From contig NZ_JAIQDI010000002.1 of the NCBI RefSeq assembly GCF_020034665.1, positions 1,736,001-1,800,000 of the forward strand: DNA of 64,000 nt, read 5' to 3'. The notes beneath the pieces were generated by a model. It did no database searches and was not told where the DNA came from. It worked only from the letters and a program-made list of their open reading frames with translations. This DNA comes from Niabella beijingensis (GTDB taxonomy: Bacteria > Bacteroidota > Bacteroidia > Chitinophagales > Chitinophagaceae). Positions 15,514-24,122 of this stretch are shown here, in pieces; position 1 is the first letter of the stretch; every line of letters begins with the position of its first letter. The position numbers and the translations under genes are program-made.

Positions 15514-16578
15514 CTAAAGGAAGTTTACCGGCTTACCGGTGTGTTGTTCATAATGCTTCACGGAGCTTATTAAATTACGGGAAGGTGTTCCGGAGTGCTC
15601 CGGCAGGAAATTAAATCCCAGTTCGATCCCGTTCTTCTTCTCCGTCCGCGTCCAGATCCCCGTCAGCTTTTGTTGTTCCATCATCACCGCCCGGAAAATA
15701 CCATTGCCTACCAGGTTGCCATCGCCGTTAAAAAGCAGTCCGCGGCTTTCGGAATAGCCTACTGTCAGCTCATCATAGGAAGGCAATAAAAAAGAATGAG
15801 GGACGGCTTTGGCAGCGGGTAGATCCTGTTCAAACATCCAGTAAGTGCCGCCATTCACAACTGCCGGGGTCAGTTCTTTTTCAATCGCCTTCCATCCCTT
15901 CGTTGCATCCGTAGCGGTCAATCCGCTCCACCACGCAAAGTCCTTTAGTGTAGCAGGCCCCCGGGTTTTAAAATAAAGCGCGGCAAGCCGTGCCAGCGCC
16001 TCTTCCCTGCCGATGGCCGGAGCGGGCGCCACCCTTTTATCAAAAAGTGTGTATGTAAAACGGCGGCCTTTCCGTTTGCCGCTGCAGATCAGCATTTCGG
16101 TCTCCGCCCGTATCAGCAATTGTGTGGCAAGCAGGTTATCGATCTTTATTTTGCGCTGCGCCAGTTTGTCCATGATCTCTTCTTTTGTCAGATCCTCCGT
16201 TTCAAGTACCTGCTCCAGTACCTTGCGGGCCTTTGTATACAAGGGAACGGTAAGTCCTGTCTGCTGATCGATATACCGGGCTGCTTTTTGAATGGAGGGT
16301 GCGGACAATTCCATCATCCAGCGTACATTGTCGCTGGTCACAAAATGCCAGGTCGGCCGTACCACGTGCAGGCGGATGATGCGGCCTTCGTTAATGGCCT
16401 CTTCAATCTGCTGTTCGCCGGGGTCCTGCAACCGCAGGGCAATCGCCCATTTAGCCATCGCATAGTCCTGGGCCTGCACGGCGCCCATATAGTCAACCAG
16501 TGTTTCCGGACTGTGCGGCTTCAGACGATTGAGCTGCTGATTGCGTATCCTGTATTGTAGTAGTTCTTTTACGGTCAT
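15514..16578 (-). CDS. winged-helix DNA-binding domain protein (HTH_42/YcaQ-like)
   Basis: The 354-residue protein belongs to the family of large winged-helix proteins related to YcaQ/AlkX glycosylases. Signatures include LVDYMGAVQAQDYAMAKWAI near the N-terminus, INEGRIIRLHVVRPTWHFV, the central RGPATLKDFAWWSGLTATDA and the C-terminal SYDELTVGYSESR. YcaQ removes DNA interstrand crosslinks, and distant members such as this one have no proven activity. It is cytoplasmic and apparently monocistronic. The QAQDY and W-H-F-V motifs support the family well, but DNA repair is only a guess for this member. Confidence 0.85.
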   Translation of the reverse strand: MTVKELLQYRIRNQQLNRLKPHSPETLVDYMGAVQAQDYAMAKWAIALRLQDPGEQQIEEAINEGRIIRLHVVRPTWHFVTSDNVRWMMELSAPSIQKAARYIDQQTGLTVPLYTKARKVLEQVLETEDLTKEEIMDKLAQRKIKIDNLLATQLLIRAETEMLICSGKRKGRRFTYTLFDKRVAPAPAIGREEALARLAALYFKTRGPATLKDFAWWSGLTATDATKGWKAIEKELTPAVVNGGTYWMFEQDLPAAKAVPHSFLLPSYDELTVGYSESRGLLFNGDGNLVGNGIFRAVMMEQQKLTGIWTRTEKKNGIELGFNFLPEHSGTPSRNLISSVKHYEQHTGKPVNFL

Positions 16579-16673
16579 TGTACCGGCGTTGAAGTGCCGT
16601 TCTCAAAAATAGAACAGATCCGGTGATTTATAATAAAAAATGATCCGGAAAGCAATGGGTATCCTGCAAACAA

Positions 16674-16696
16674 AGGCCGCCCTTTTCAGGACGGCC
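16674..16696 (-). terminator. probable terminator of the DUF3325-DUF3649-PepSY operon
   Basis: A near-perfect hairpin with AGGCCG/CGGCCT outer arms lies about 75 bp downstream of the PepSY gene on the minus strand. The stretch that follows on that strand is T rich (TTTGTTTG). Confidence 0.6.
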
Positions 16697-16769
16697 TGTT
16701 CATTCACATACTGATATTGCCGGTCTGTTGCCGCTATAGCAGTTCCTTGAAAAACGGGACAACCCGTTC

Positions 16770-18356
16770 CTATTTTATGGTATCGTTAGCCAGCTCCGTT
16801 TTCCGTTGCTTACGGATGATCATTTGCCAGCAGATAAAGGCCCCGGCGGAAACCAGAAGCCAGAAGACATCAATTAAAAGGATGTCGTGGTGCCCTAACC
16901 GGTAGTTATCCCACAGCCAGCTGCCGGTCACCACCCCATTGACCACTGGAATAAAAAGACCTATCACAGCTCCCAGTAACATGCAATCCCTGTTGGTCTT
17001 ATAAATATTTTTCCTCAGGATCATTAGTATCGCTACTGCCAGCCAGGTCCAGAAATAGAACGGATAAATAAAAGCAGTACCTCCGTCAGGATGAATTTTT
17101 ACTGCGATAAAAGCGGCGGCCGTCACCGGGAACATGCTGAGACAGATGCCCAGGTAAACATTCACCATCCATTCATTAAATTTCCGTTTCTGCTCGGGTA
17201 TATTCCTTTTATCCCTTGCCACCAGCCAGATCAGCACTCCCGAAATGATGACCATACAGCCACAGATGCCCAGCAGGAAGTAAAGGATCCTGGTGGCATA
17301 TCCGCCATAGTTGCCAAAATGGAGGGAGTATACCAGATCCTGCACGGTATCGGTATAGGAGGGGCTTGCAGCGGGATCTTTCTGGGAAACTACCGTGCGC
17401 GGCACCACTCCATAGACCACCTCCCCGTTGCTGACAAACTGTTTACCGCGCTTCAGACCGGCATTTACATGCACCTGCATACTTTGATCACCGTAGTTGA
17501 CCAGTTCAACACTCCGCAGGTCAGCTCCCTCCCATTTCCTGTAGGTTTCCTGTATAAAATAGTTCACATCGGGGCGTTCTTTGAGTGATTGTTTTATCAG
17601 GGGCAACTGATGATTGCCATAGCCCATTACGGCAGAAAGCGAATCTTCCTTACCTCCGAAACTATAGGTAGTGGTGGGCTTTGTGAACAAAGGATAGCTG
17701 ATCAGGAAAAAAGCACCGGTCAGGGCAAAGACAAACAGGAAGGGGAAGCTGATCACGCCCAGCGCTGTATGCAGGTCCGTCCATACGGTTTTTAATTTTT
17801 CCCAGGGACGGAATACATAAAAATTGGAGATGATCTTTCTCCAGTGCAGCAACAATCCGGTAATAAGGGCAAACAGGAAGATAAATGCTACGGCACCTGC
17901 AATATAATACCCGAGCGGGAATCCGAATTTTGCGATCCCGTTCACCTGCGCCAGGAAATGAAGGCGGTACAGGAATTCACCCAAGTCATACGATTGTTTA
18001 TATTCTTCCTTTGCATGGGTCTTTATATTCAGGTAAAAAAAACCACCGGCCTTTTTGTTGGCGGTATCCTGCGATCCGGAAACGGATACCCCCAGGCGCG
18101 GACTGTGGGGATAGTTATAAAAAGATACATTACGTCCGTAGAGGCCATATTCCCGGTCCAGCGAATCGCAGATCCGGTTGAAATCGACAGCCCTTTTTGC
18201 CGCCGCATCATTGGGTATATTCTTTTGCCATGCAGAGATCTCATTTTTAAAAAAAGCAAAAGACCCGGCAAAGAAAATAACGTATAAAACAGCACTGATG
18301 ATAATGCCGCTGATGGTATGCGTATGAAAATAGATATTATAATTCCGGTTATTCAC
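16770..18356 (-). CDS. PepSY-associated transmembrane protein (iron uptake)
   Basis: This 528-residue inner-membrane protein opens with NIYFHTHTISGIIISAVLYV and a first helix, then a large periplasmic part with PepSY-like segments, and further helices (FIFLFALITGLLLHWRK, then FPFLFVFALTGAFFL, then LLGICGCMVIISGVLIW). Such proteins, related to PiuB/FpvG, are thought to reduce ferric-siderophore or otherwise pass electrons in iron uptake. Several conserved histidines in helices could bind heme. It ends an operon, 10 bp after a DUF3649-like gene, which follows a DUF3325-like gene; the same trio occurs beside siderophore receptors in Proteobacteria. Confidence 0.88.
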   Translation of the reverse strand: MNNRNYNIYFHTHTISGIIISAVLYVIFFAGSFAFFKNEISAWQKNIPNDAAAKRAVDFNRICDSLDREYGLYGRNVSFYNYPHSPRLGVSVSGSQDTANKKAGGFFYLNIKTHAKEEYKQSYDLGEFLYRLHFLAQVNGIAKFGFPLGYYIAGAVAFIFLFALITGLLLHWRKIISNFYVFRPWEKLKTVWTDLHTALGVISFPFLFVFALTGAFFLISYPLFTKPTTTYSFGGKEDSLSAVMGYGNHQLPLIKQSLKERPDVNYFIQETYRKWEGADLRSVELVNYGDQSMQVHVNAGLKRGKQFVSNGEVVYGVVPRTVVSQKDPAASPSYTDTVQDLVYSLHFGNYGGYATRILYFLLGICGCMVIISGVLIWLVARDKRNIPEQKRKFNEWMVNVYLGICLSMFPVTAAAFIAVKIHPDGGTAFIYPFYFWTWLAVAILMILRKNIYKTNRDCMLLGAVIGLFIPVVNGVVTGSWLWDNYRLGHHDILLIDVFWLLVSAGAFICWQMIIRKQRKTELANDTIK

Positions 18357-18366
18357 AAATCACTTT

Positions 18367-18657
18367 TTAGTCCTTTACAATAAATTCATACAGGTAAGGC
18401 AGTACAAAGACAATACTCAGCAGGATGAACCAGCCCCAGATCTTCCATCCGTTTTTTGAAAGGAAGGCCCATATCATCAGGCCACTCCAAAGCAGATAAG
18501 TGGAGAAAAAGGCGGTTACCAGCACGCCCTTTTTGTTTAGGAAATACAGCAGGCATAAATGAAAGGTAAACGTAACCAGGTAACCACCGGCAAAGGCGGC
18601 TGAAATTTTCAATACACGCTGTCCCGGCGTGCTCATGTATTTCTTATTCGCAGGCAT
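18367..18657 (-). CDS. small membrane protein, DUF3649-like
   Basis: The 96-residue protein has three predicted helices and the pattern RVLKISAAFAGGYLVTFTF, which fits the R-x(n)-GGY signature of DUF3649, a small protein that accompanies siderophore receptors. WAFLSKNGWKIWGWF follows, close to the family C-terminus. It overlaps the stop codon of the upstream DUF3325-like gene by one base (TAATG), and the PepSY gene starts 10 bp later, so translation is probably coupled. The molecular role in iron uptake is unknown. The family call rests on length, motif and context. Confidence 0.6.
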   Translation of the reverse strand: MPANKKYMSTPGQRVLKISAAFAGGYLVTFTFHLCLLYFLNKKGVLVTAFFSTYLLWSGLMIWAFLSKNGWKIWGWFILLSIVFVLPYLYEFIVKD

Positions 18658-18992
18658 TATCTAAATAAAAAAAGTTCCAGTAAAAAGCTAAGGATGATGA
18701 GGAGCACTATGTGCTTTGGCTTTAATGCATTCAGCGGAACCAACGCAACGGTATAACAGGCCGCCGCCATCAACAGCAATACAAATGTAAACACTCCCAC
18801 ACCTGCCCCGTCTTTGATAATAAGGAGGATCAGGCCGGCCAGCAGCAACGCTGCCCCACTCCATCTTGCCTGAAGCGGATGCAGCCGGATCCATTTTTCA
18901 TAAGATCCACCTGAAGTAAGCTTTGCCTTCCGGGAAGTATCATACTGCTGATAGAATCCCGCAAAACAACATATAATAATTAAAGTATACAT
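18657..18992 (-). CDS. small membrane protein, DUF3325-like
   Basis: I start at MYTLIIICCFAGF, giving 111 residues; the longer frame upstream is hydrophilic and would run through the promoter side. The protein has an N-terminal helix, a basic loop (YDTSRKAKL) and two to three further helices (WSGAALLLAGLILLII, VFTFVLLLMAAACYTVALV). The arrangement matches DUF3325, which precedes DUF3649 and PepSY genes in siderophore-uptake operons. It is the first gene of its transcript and sits about 130 bp downstream of a pair of 16-bp direct repeats. Function unknown; role in iron uptake inferred. Confidence 0.6.
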   Translation of the reverse strand: MYTLIIICCFAGFYQQYDTSRKAKLTSGGSYEKWIRLHPLQARWSGAALLLAGLILLIIKDGAGVGVFTFVLLLMAAACYTVALVPLNALKPKHIVLLIILSFLLELFLFR

Positions 18993-19119
18993 TTCAGCCG
19001 CGATTTTTTGACCGGTCTGACCGGTGGTCCCTGCTTCTGTTTTTGTTCGTGGATCGCGAAGCGCATACCACTCCCCTGTCATTTGCTGCGCAAAACTACG
19101 CCCATAGCCTGCCAATCTG

Positions 19120-19157
19120 TTTACGCAAAACGGAAATCCGGTTTACGCAAAGCGGAA
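19120..19157 (-). promoter_or_regulatory. paired 16-bp direct-repeat box upstream of the DUF3325 operon
   Basis: On the minus strand two copies read TTCCGTTTTGCGTAAA (19120-19135) and TTCCGCTTTGCGTAAA (19142-19157), with starts 22 bp apart. The same type of pair occurs upstream of the DUF4198 gene. Direct repeats spaced two helical turns are usual for AraC-type or response-regulator activators. The regulator is not identified. Confidence 0.65.
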
Positions 19158-19181
19158 AATCAGTGCAGGACGGCCGCGGTC

Positions 19182-21608
19182 TCATTTTTTTGTCGGATTA
19201 ATGATATCATCGTTGGAAACTTTCCGGATGCTTTTTTCGGAAGCATTACGTCCGAATTCCCAGTTGACGGCTACCCGGAATCCCTGCAGGTAATTGCGGT
19301 TGCTCACCAGAGTGGTAAAGCCCGGGGCGGCGATGTATTTTTTACGGGGAATATAGCTGGTGAACGGATTGAATGCCGAGCCGGTGACAGAGATCTTGGG
19401 ACGGGGGAATTCCTTCTTAACGGCAAACACATAATAATACGATGGCGTTTCATAACCCTGAAGGGTAACTTTCCGGGTGCTGTATTCGCCAAACAACTGC
19501 AGGGAATAATTAGTGGGCAGTTTAAATGTCGTATTCATATTCATATCTGCCGCCCATCCCCGGTTGAACACCTGCCAGGCTTCATGGGCATAGTCCAGGT
19601 AATTGAGGTTGATGTTGCCGTTGACACTCCATTTATTATTGGGGCGGACAGAGCCGGACAGGTTGATCCCGTACATGATATTGGAGGCCATATTCTCTTT
19701 ACGCGTAACGAACACCCCCTGACCGGTAATCTCCGTAAAATCGATGATCGCATTATTGGTCCGCTTCCAGAACAGCGCTGTATTAAAGAAATACCCGGAT
19801 GCAGCCTGGAATCCATAGGTCAGCTCGGCCTGGTGCATGATCTCCGGTTGGAGTGCCGGATTGCCCGTCTCAATATTCTTCGGATCACTGGCGTTGGCAT
19901 TGGGATTAAGATCCCAGATATAAGGCCTTGTGAGCCGCTGTGTATAGCTGAGTCCGAATAAGTGCCGTTCGTTCAGTTTTCTGGAAAAATTAAAGCTCGG
20001 TATAAGATTGTCGAACTGGTTCCTGATATCCGTTGCCTGATCGCGGAACTGACCGCTGATATCCGTTCGTTCATACCGGAGGCCGGCCTCTGCATACCAG
20101 CCCTGTTCCCATTTTGCTTTAAGCATGGTATACCCCGCCCATATGTTTTGTTTATAGCTAAAGATGTCGGAACGTTCCGGATCTGCAACGGGCGGAGCGC
20201 CATTGGTCTCTGTAAAGACCTCATACCGGTTGATCACATTACGGAGAATGGCTTTGATACCGGTTTCCAGGATGTAATCGCCGGTGCTGTTAAAGGGGTG
20301 ATTGTAATCGGCCTGCAGGGTCCATTCCTTATTGCGGACCCCATTGGTGTTCTGTTCCCGGTACGACGAGTCGGGTCCTTCAAAGAGGACACGGGAATCA
20401 TAAGGGGAACGTGAGCGCGCCGGGGTAAACTGTGCCAGCAGCGTCAGCTCCCTGTTGTACTTCCGGAACCTGCGGTTATATCCCAGGTTCATGTCTGCCC
20501 CCAGGTAGTGCTCGCTGCGGCTTATGGCCTGTATGTAAGCCTCACTTACGCGGTCATCAGGTGCGTAAAGACGGGTGGTGACAGTGCTGTTATCCGGCCA
20601 TTTTCCGAACCAGTAATTGATGCCCAGGCTCCACTCCGACCGCTCATCCGGTGTATAGATAACCGCAATATCACCCGACCCGTGCGGAGCTCGGTTGTCT
20701 TTGTGCTGCGACTGGTACAACCGTTCACCTGTTATCTGTTCTCGTTCGGTAACAGCGGTTTCCCGGGTACGGAGCTGATGCAAATGTCCGTGCAGGGAAA
20801 AGCTCCATTTATTAGCAGCCACGGCAATGCGCGGATTAAAGACCTGCTCGAGGTTACCGGCGGCCATTTCAAGTGCCCCGCTGAAGCGCAGGCTGTTCTT
20901 CTTGGTGATAATGTTAATAATACCTGCCGCCCCTTCCGCATCATATTTTGCGGAAGGTGTGGTGATCACTTCCACCGCTTTTACAATATCCGCAGGCATC
21001 ATATTGAGCGCATCGGCCGGGCTCCGTGCGATCTGACCCGAGTACTTGCCATCCACCAGGATCTTCAGGTTGGTATTGCCGCGCATGGATACATTGCCCT
21101 GGCCGTCCACATTCAATACCGGCGCTTTCCGCAGGATATCTGCAGCCGATCCGCCTTTATTGGTCACATCATTCTCCGCATTGTAAATGATCTTACCCGG
21201 CTGCACTTCAATGATCTTTTTTGTAGCTGTTACCACAACCGCATCCATGCTTTTGGAAGCCGGCATCAGTAAGAGAAGTTCCGGTACCCCGAGATTCTTT
21301 ACCTTCAGCTGCAGGATCATCTTGCGATCTTCGTACTCCGCACCCGAAAGTTGCAGTGTTACCGCTTCCGGCCCGTCTTTGCCGGCATCATACTGCAGCC
21401 GGAATGTTCCGTTTTCCCGGGTATATCCGGAGACGCAGGGTGTACCGTTCTCATCCAGCAGATGAATGGTAGCATACACAACCGGCTGACGGGAGCTGCT
21501 GTCGAGCACCTTTCCCGCTACCTCGAAAACGCCGCCGGCTGACTGAGCTCCTGAGAAAAACGGGAACAACACAAATAGGGTCAGTAAGAGGATCCAATTC
21601 TTTTTCAT
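19182..21608 (-). CDS. TonB-dependent receptor, OMP_b-brl_3 type
   Basis: I start at MKKNWILLLTLFVLFPFFSG, whose signal peptide ends near GAQSAG; the upstream 27 codons are unlikely to be coding. The 808-residue protein has a carboxypeptidase-regulatory-like domain (about residues 30-110), a TonB plug (about 120-220, with SAADILRKAPVLNVDGQGNV and GNTNLKILVDGKYSG) and a barrel of the OMP_b-brl_3 family. This class usually lacks a terminal aromatic residue, as here. It follows a DUF4198 gene by 84 bp and is part of the iron/metal block. The ligand is unknown; a metal chelate is likely from context. Confidence 0.88.
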   Translation of the reverse strand: MKKNWILLLTLFVLFPFFSGAQSAGGVFEVAGKVLDSSSRQPVVYATIHLLDENGTPCVSGYTRENGTFRLQYDAGKDGPEAVTLQLSGAEYEDRKMILQLKVKNLGVPELLLLMPASKSMDAVVVTATKKIIEVQPGKIIYNAENDVTNKGGSAADILRKAPVLNVDGQGNVSMRGNTNLKILVDGKYSGQIARSPADALNMMPADIVKAVEVITTPSAKYDAEGAAGIINIITKKNSLRFSGALEMAAGNLEQVFNPRIAVAANKWSFSLHGHLHQLRTRETAVTEREQITGERLYQSQHKDNRAPHGSGDIAVIYTPDERSEWSLGINYWFGKWPDNSTVTTRLYAPDDRVSEAYIQAISRSEHYLGADMNLGYNRRFRKYNRELTLLAQFTPARSRSPYDSRVLFEGPDSSYREQNTNGVRNKEWTLQADYNHPFNSTGDYILETGIKAILRNVINRYEVFTETNGAPPVADPERSDIFSYKQNIWAGYTMLKAKWEQGWYAEAGLRYERTDISGQFRDQATDIRNQFDNLIPSFNFSRKLNERHLFGLSYTQRLTRPYIWDLNPNANASDPKNIETGNPALQPEIMHQAELTYGFQAASGYFFNTALFWKRTNNAIIDFTEITGQGVFVTRKENMASNIMYGINLSGSVRPNNKWSVNGNINLNYLDYAHEAWQVFNRGWAADMNMNTTFKLPTNYSLQLFGEYSTRKVTLQGYETPSYYYVFAVKKEFPRPKISVTGSAFNPFTSYIPRKKYIAAPGFTTLVSNRNYLQGFRVAVNWEFGRNASEKSIRKVSNDDIINPTKK

Positions 21609-21692
21609 AGTACACAAACCAAGGCCCGCGTAACCGCCGGGACACAGTTGTATCAGGAAGGTGTTTAAAGAGAAGCAACGGCCGCCCATTCG

Positions 21693-22409
21693 TTATTTCA
21701 CAAACAACAAAGCCGTTGCGGCGTTGAATGTTTTTTCAAATTTCCTGCCATCGGTTTCTCCGCCTTTCTCATCGGTATGCGAAAACTCCACCATATACTT
21801 TCCTTCCCACAAGGGTGTAAAACTGATCATTCCTTCTTTATCAGTGTACAGGGTCTTGCTCCAGCCATTGGGGGCAAACACCTGTACTTCCTTTTGGGCC
21901 GCAGGTTTGCCATCGAAGAGCACCCGTGTTTTTACCGGCTGGTTCTTTACCGCTGCCGACGCGTTATCTGTAAAAATACTGAGTTGATTCTTGTTTACGG
22001 CCGCCTGGTTCCCGGTATCCGAATTCCCGATCTTTACGGTAGCACCGCTGTTGTATTTGAGCTGCATACCATGATAAAAATCCTTTACGGGGTGATGCAG
22101 CACCACCGTATATACTCCTTCCTGACGGGGCGTAAAGCTGCTCCGGTAGTGATCTTCAGCGGCTGTTGCTGATAATTTTTCAGCAGTGCCATCCGGCGCG
22201 ATCACTTCCAGGCTGAATGCTTTTAAATCGGAAAACCATTTTTCCGCAGGGGTAATGTCATTATCTCCATACTCTCCGAAGTATACTTTTATTTCATGTG
22301 CCTGATCTTTATTGCCTGTGGGCCGGGTCTCCACCCAGATGGCATGGGCCAGAACAACCTGAGACACCAGCATAATCAATAACAATGTGAGTAGTTTTCT
22401 TAACAGCAT
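21693..22409 (-). CDS. DUF4198 periplasmic protein
   Basis: The 238-residue protein has a clear signal peptide (MLLRKLLTLLLIMLVSQVVLA) directly followed by HAIWVETRP, the usual mature start of DUF4198 proteins, where the first His may bind metal. The middle contains VKIGNSDTGNQ and the C-terminal half a beta-sandwich with FDGKPAAQKEVQVFAPNGW and FTPLWEGKYMVEFSH. DUF4198 proteins often sit next to TonB receptors or nickel/cobalt uptake systems. It is the first gene of a transcript that continues into the receptor gene and has the shared 16-bp direct repeats about 40 bp upstream. Substrate binding before outer-membrane transport is inferred. Confidence 0.85.
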   Translation of the reverse strand: MLLRKLLTLLLIMLVSQVVLAHAIWVETRPTGNKDQAHEIKVYFGEYGDNDITPAEKWFSDLKAFSLEVIAPDGTAEKLSATAAEDHYRSSFTPRQEGVYTVVLHHPVKDFYHGMQLKYNSGATVKIGNSDTGNQAAVNKNQLSIFTDNASAAVKNQPVKTRVLFDGKPAAQKEVQVFAPNGWSKTLYTDKEGMISFTPLWEGKYMVEFSHTDEKGGETDGRKFEKTFNAATALLFVK

Positions 22410-22450
22410 AATAATTTTTTTGCAAAGCTACGGACTGCTGTTTCCGGTCA

Positions 22451-22487
22451 TTTACTGATAACGGAAAACGATTTACGATAAACGGAA
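22451..22487 (-). promoter_or_regulatory. paired 16-bp direct-repeat box upstream of the DUF4198-receptor operon
   Basis: On the minus strand the copies read TTCCGTTTATCGTAAA (22472-22487) and TTCCGTTATCAGTAAA (22451-22466), with starts 21 bp apart. They match the pair at 19120-19157 in 5-prime TTCCG and 3-prime GTAAA and in spacing. Confidence 0.65.
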
Positions 22488-22542
22488 TATTAAAGACCGC
22501 CTGTTCCCGGCAGAACAAGGAAAGGGCAGCATCGGTATTAAA

Positions 22543-24084
22543 TCAGAAGAGGTCTTTTGACAGCACTGCAATGGCAAGCAGGAAGGGCACAAACACCAGC
22601 AACAGTGAAAGAGACAGGGAAAAATATTTGAGCGGGCGCTTTATTGTTCTTTTAAATGGCAGTAATACGAGGCAGCCGGTAATAACAACAAGCAATGCGA
22701 GCAGGAAGTTGATGATCAGTGCTATTCCGGTATATAAGACCGAGAACAATGCGGGTTGAAGGGGAATGCCGGAAATAACGCCATACAGCAGGCCGGACAG
22801 AAAGGCGCTCCCCAGTATCAGGAGTCCGTATTTCAATCCTTTTTTAAAATGATACGAAAAATAAGATCCGGCGGGCAGGGCACGGATGGCCTGCAGGGCC
22901 GTTTCGTCTTTTGAGGGTCTTGGAGGAACGGCGCTTTTCTTACCCTGCCGTTTTTTTAGCCTTGGCCACCAGATGATAAAACCTGTAATAAACAACAATA
23001 AGGGGATCAATCCTCCCAGGCAGGCCAGTATCCGGGTGGGCCATCCGCCAAAGGTGCCCAGGTGCAATGGCACGATCCAGGTGAGATAACTGTTACCGAT
23101 ATTCGGAAAGTCTGTCTCGCTGTTCAGCAGGAGCTTACCCGTATACTGATCAATACTCAGCATGATCCGGTTGCCTTCTTTTGACACCCCATCCGAACGC
23201 AGGTCAAAGCGGTATGCACCGGTACTGTCTGCCGGATAGGCAATGCCCCGGATCACGGCCTCGGGAAATTGTTTTTTTGCAACAGCAGCAGCTTCCACGG
23301 GGGAAAGTGCCGGCCGGCCTTTTACCCATTCCGATTTTTGCCCGAAGATCTGTTGTACCGATTGGGGCGACCTGCCGGTCAATATAAAAAGAAAGGCTAT
23401 GAAGAGCGGACCAAATGTAATGGCAAACCCGGTCAGCGACAGCATTACCACTACCGGTGCCGAATAGATACCCAGGACATTGTGCCAGTCGTAATTCTGA
23501 CGTTTAAATCCTGCTTTAAAATTGATGGTAAGCACCGATCTCCATTGTTTCCACTTCTTATATTGCTGCGGTATCCACAAACGCAGGCCGCTGATGGTAA
23601 GGATGAGCAGGCAAAGAGTGGCCAGTCCTACAATGTATTGTCCCGGTCCGGGCATCAGCAGGTTGGTATGCAGCTCTGTTACAAACCCGATAAAGGAACT
23701 GTGGTGCAGGCGTTTTCCGGCAAGCTCCGCAGTATAGGGGTCGATGAAGAATTGTTCTTCCGTTTCAAAATTATAGCAGACATAGCTGAGGTTGGGCTGG
23801 TTCTCGGCAGGCAGGTACACATAATCCACTTTTTTGCCGGGGTATTTTTGAGGAACGATCGCAGCGATCTCCTCCAGGGAATAGCGCTTTTGTTGCTTCA
23901 TGGAAAAAAACAACTCTTTGTTGAATGCCTGATCGATCTCATCCGAAAAGACAAGGATGCTGCCAGTAAGTCCTACAACAGCAAGCAGCGCTCCTGCAAT
24001 GATACCCAGGTAGAGGTGCCATTTCCCAAACCAGCGCTTCTGGTGGACGGCCCATTTCAGTTTTCTGCTTTTTTTTTCTGCCAT
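22543..24084 (-). CDS. PepSY-associated transmembrane protein
   Basis: The 513-residue inner-membrane protein begins KKSRKLKWAVHQKRWFGKWH with a basic start, then the helix LYLGIIAGALLAVVGLTGSILVF. Two periplasmic PepSY-like stretches follow (YSLEEIAAIVPQKYPGKKVDYVYLP and LSPVEAAAVAKKQFPEA, given approximately) and histidine-bearing helices. The TWIVPLHLGTFGGWPTRIL segment is characteristic of this iron-regulated family (PiuB/FhuF-like electron transfer to ferric chelates). It lies 38 bp after the siderophore-receptor gene and surely shares its transcript. Two extra C-terminal helices are present. Confidence 0.9.
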   Translation of the reverse strand: MAEKKSRKLKWAVHQKRWFGKWHLYLGIIAGALLAVVGLTGSILVFSDEIDQAFNKELFFSMKQQKRYSLEEIAAIVPQKYPGKKVDYVYLPAENQPNLSYVCYNFETEEQFFIDPYTAELAGKRLHHSSFIGFVTELHTNLLMPGPGQYIVGLATLCLLILTISGLRLWIPQQYKKWKQWRSVLTINFKAGFKRQNYDWHNVLGIYSAPVVVMLSLTGFAITFGPLFIAFLFILTGRSPQSVQQIFGQKSEWVKGRPALSPVEAAAVAKKQFPEAVIRGIAYPADSTGAYRFDLRSDGVSKEGNRIMLSIDQYTGKLLLNSETDFPNIGNSYLTWIVPLHLGTFGGWPTRILACLGGLIPLLLFITGFIIWWPRLKKRQGKKSAVPPRPSKDETALQAIRALPAGSYFSYHFKKGLKYGLLILGSAFLSGLLYGVISGIPLQPALFSVLYTGIALIINFLLALLVVITGCLVLLPFKRTIKRPLKYFSLSLSLLLVFVPFLLAIAVLSKDLF

Positions 24085-24122
24085 AAGGTTGTTTTCAACG
24101 GATGGCCGGCCTCCGGTTGCCG

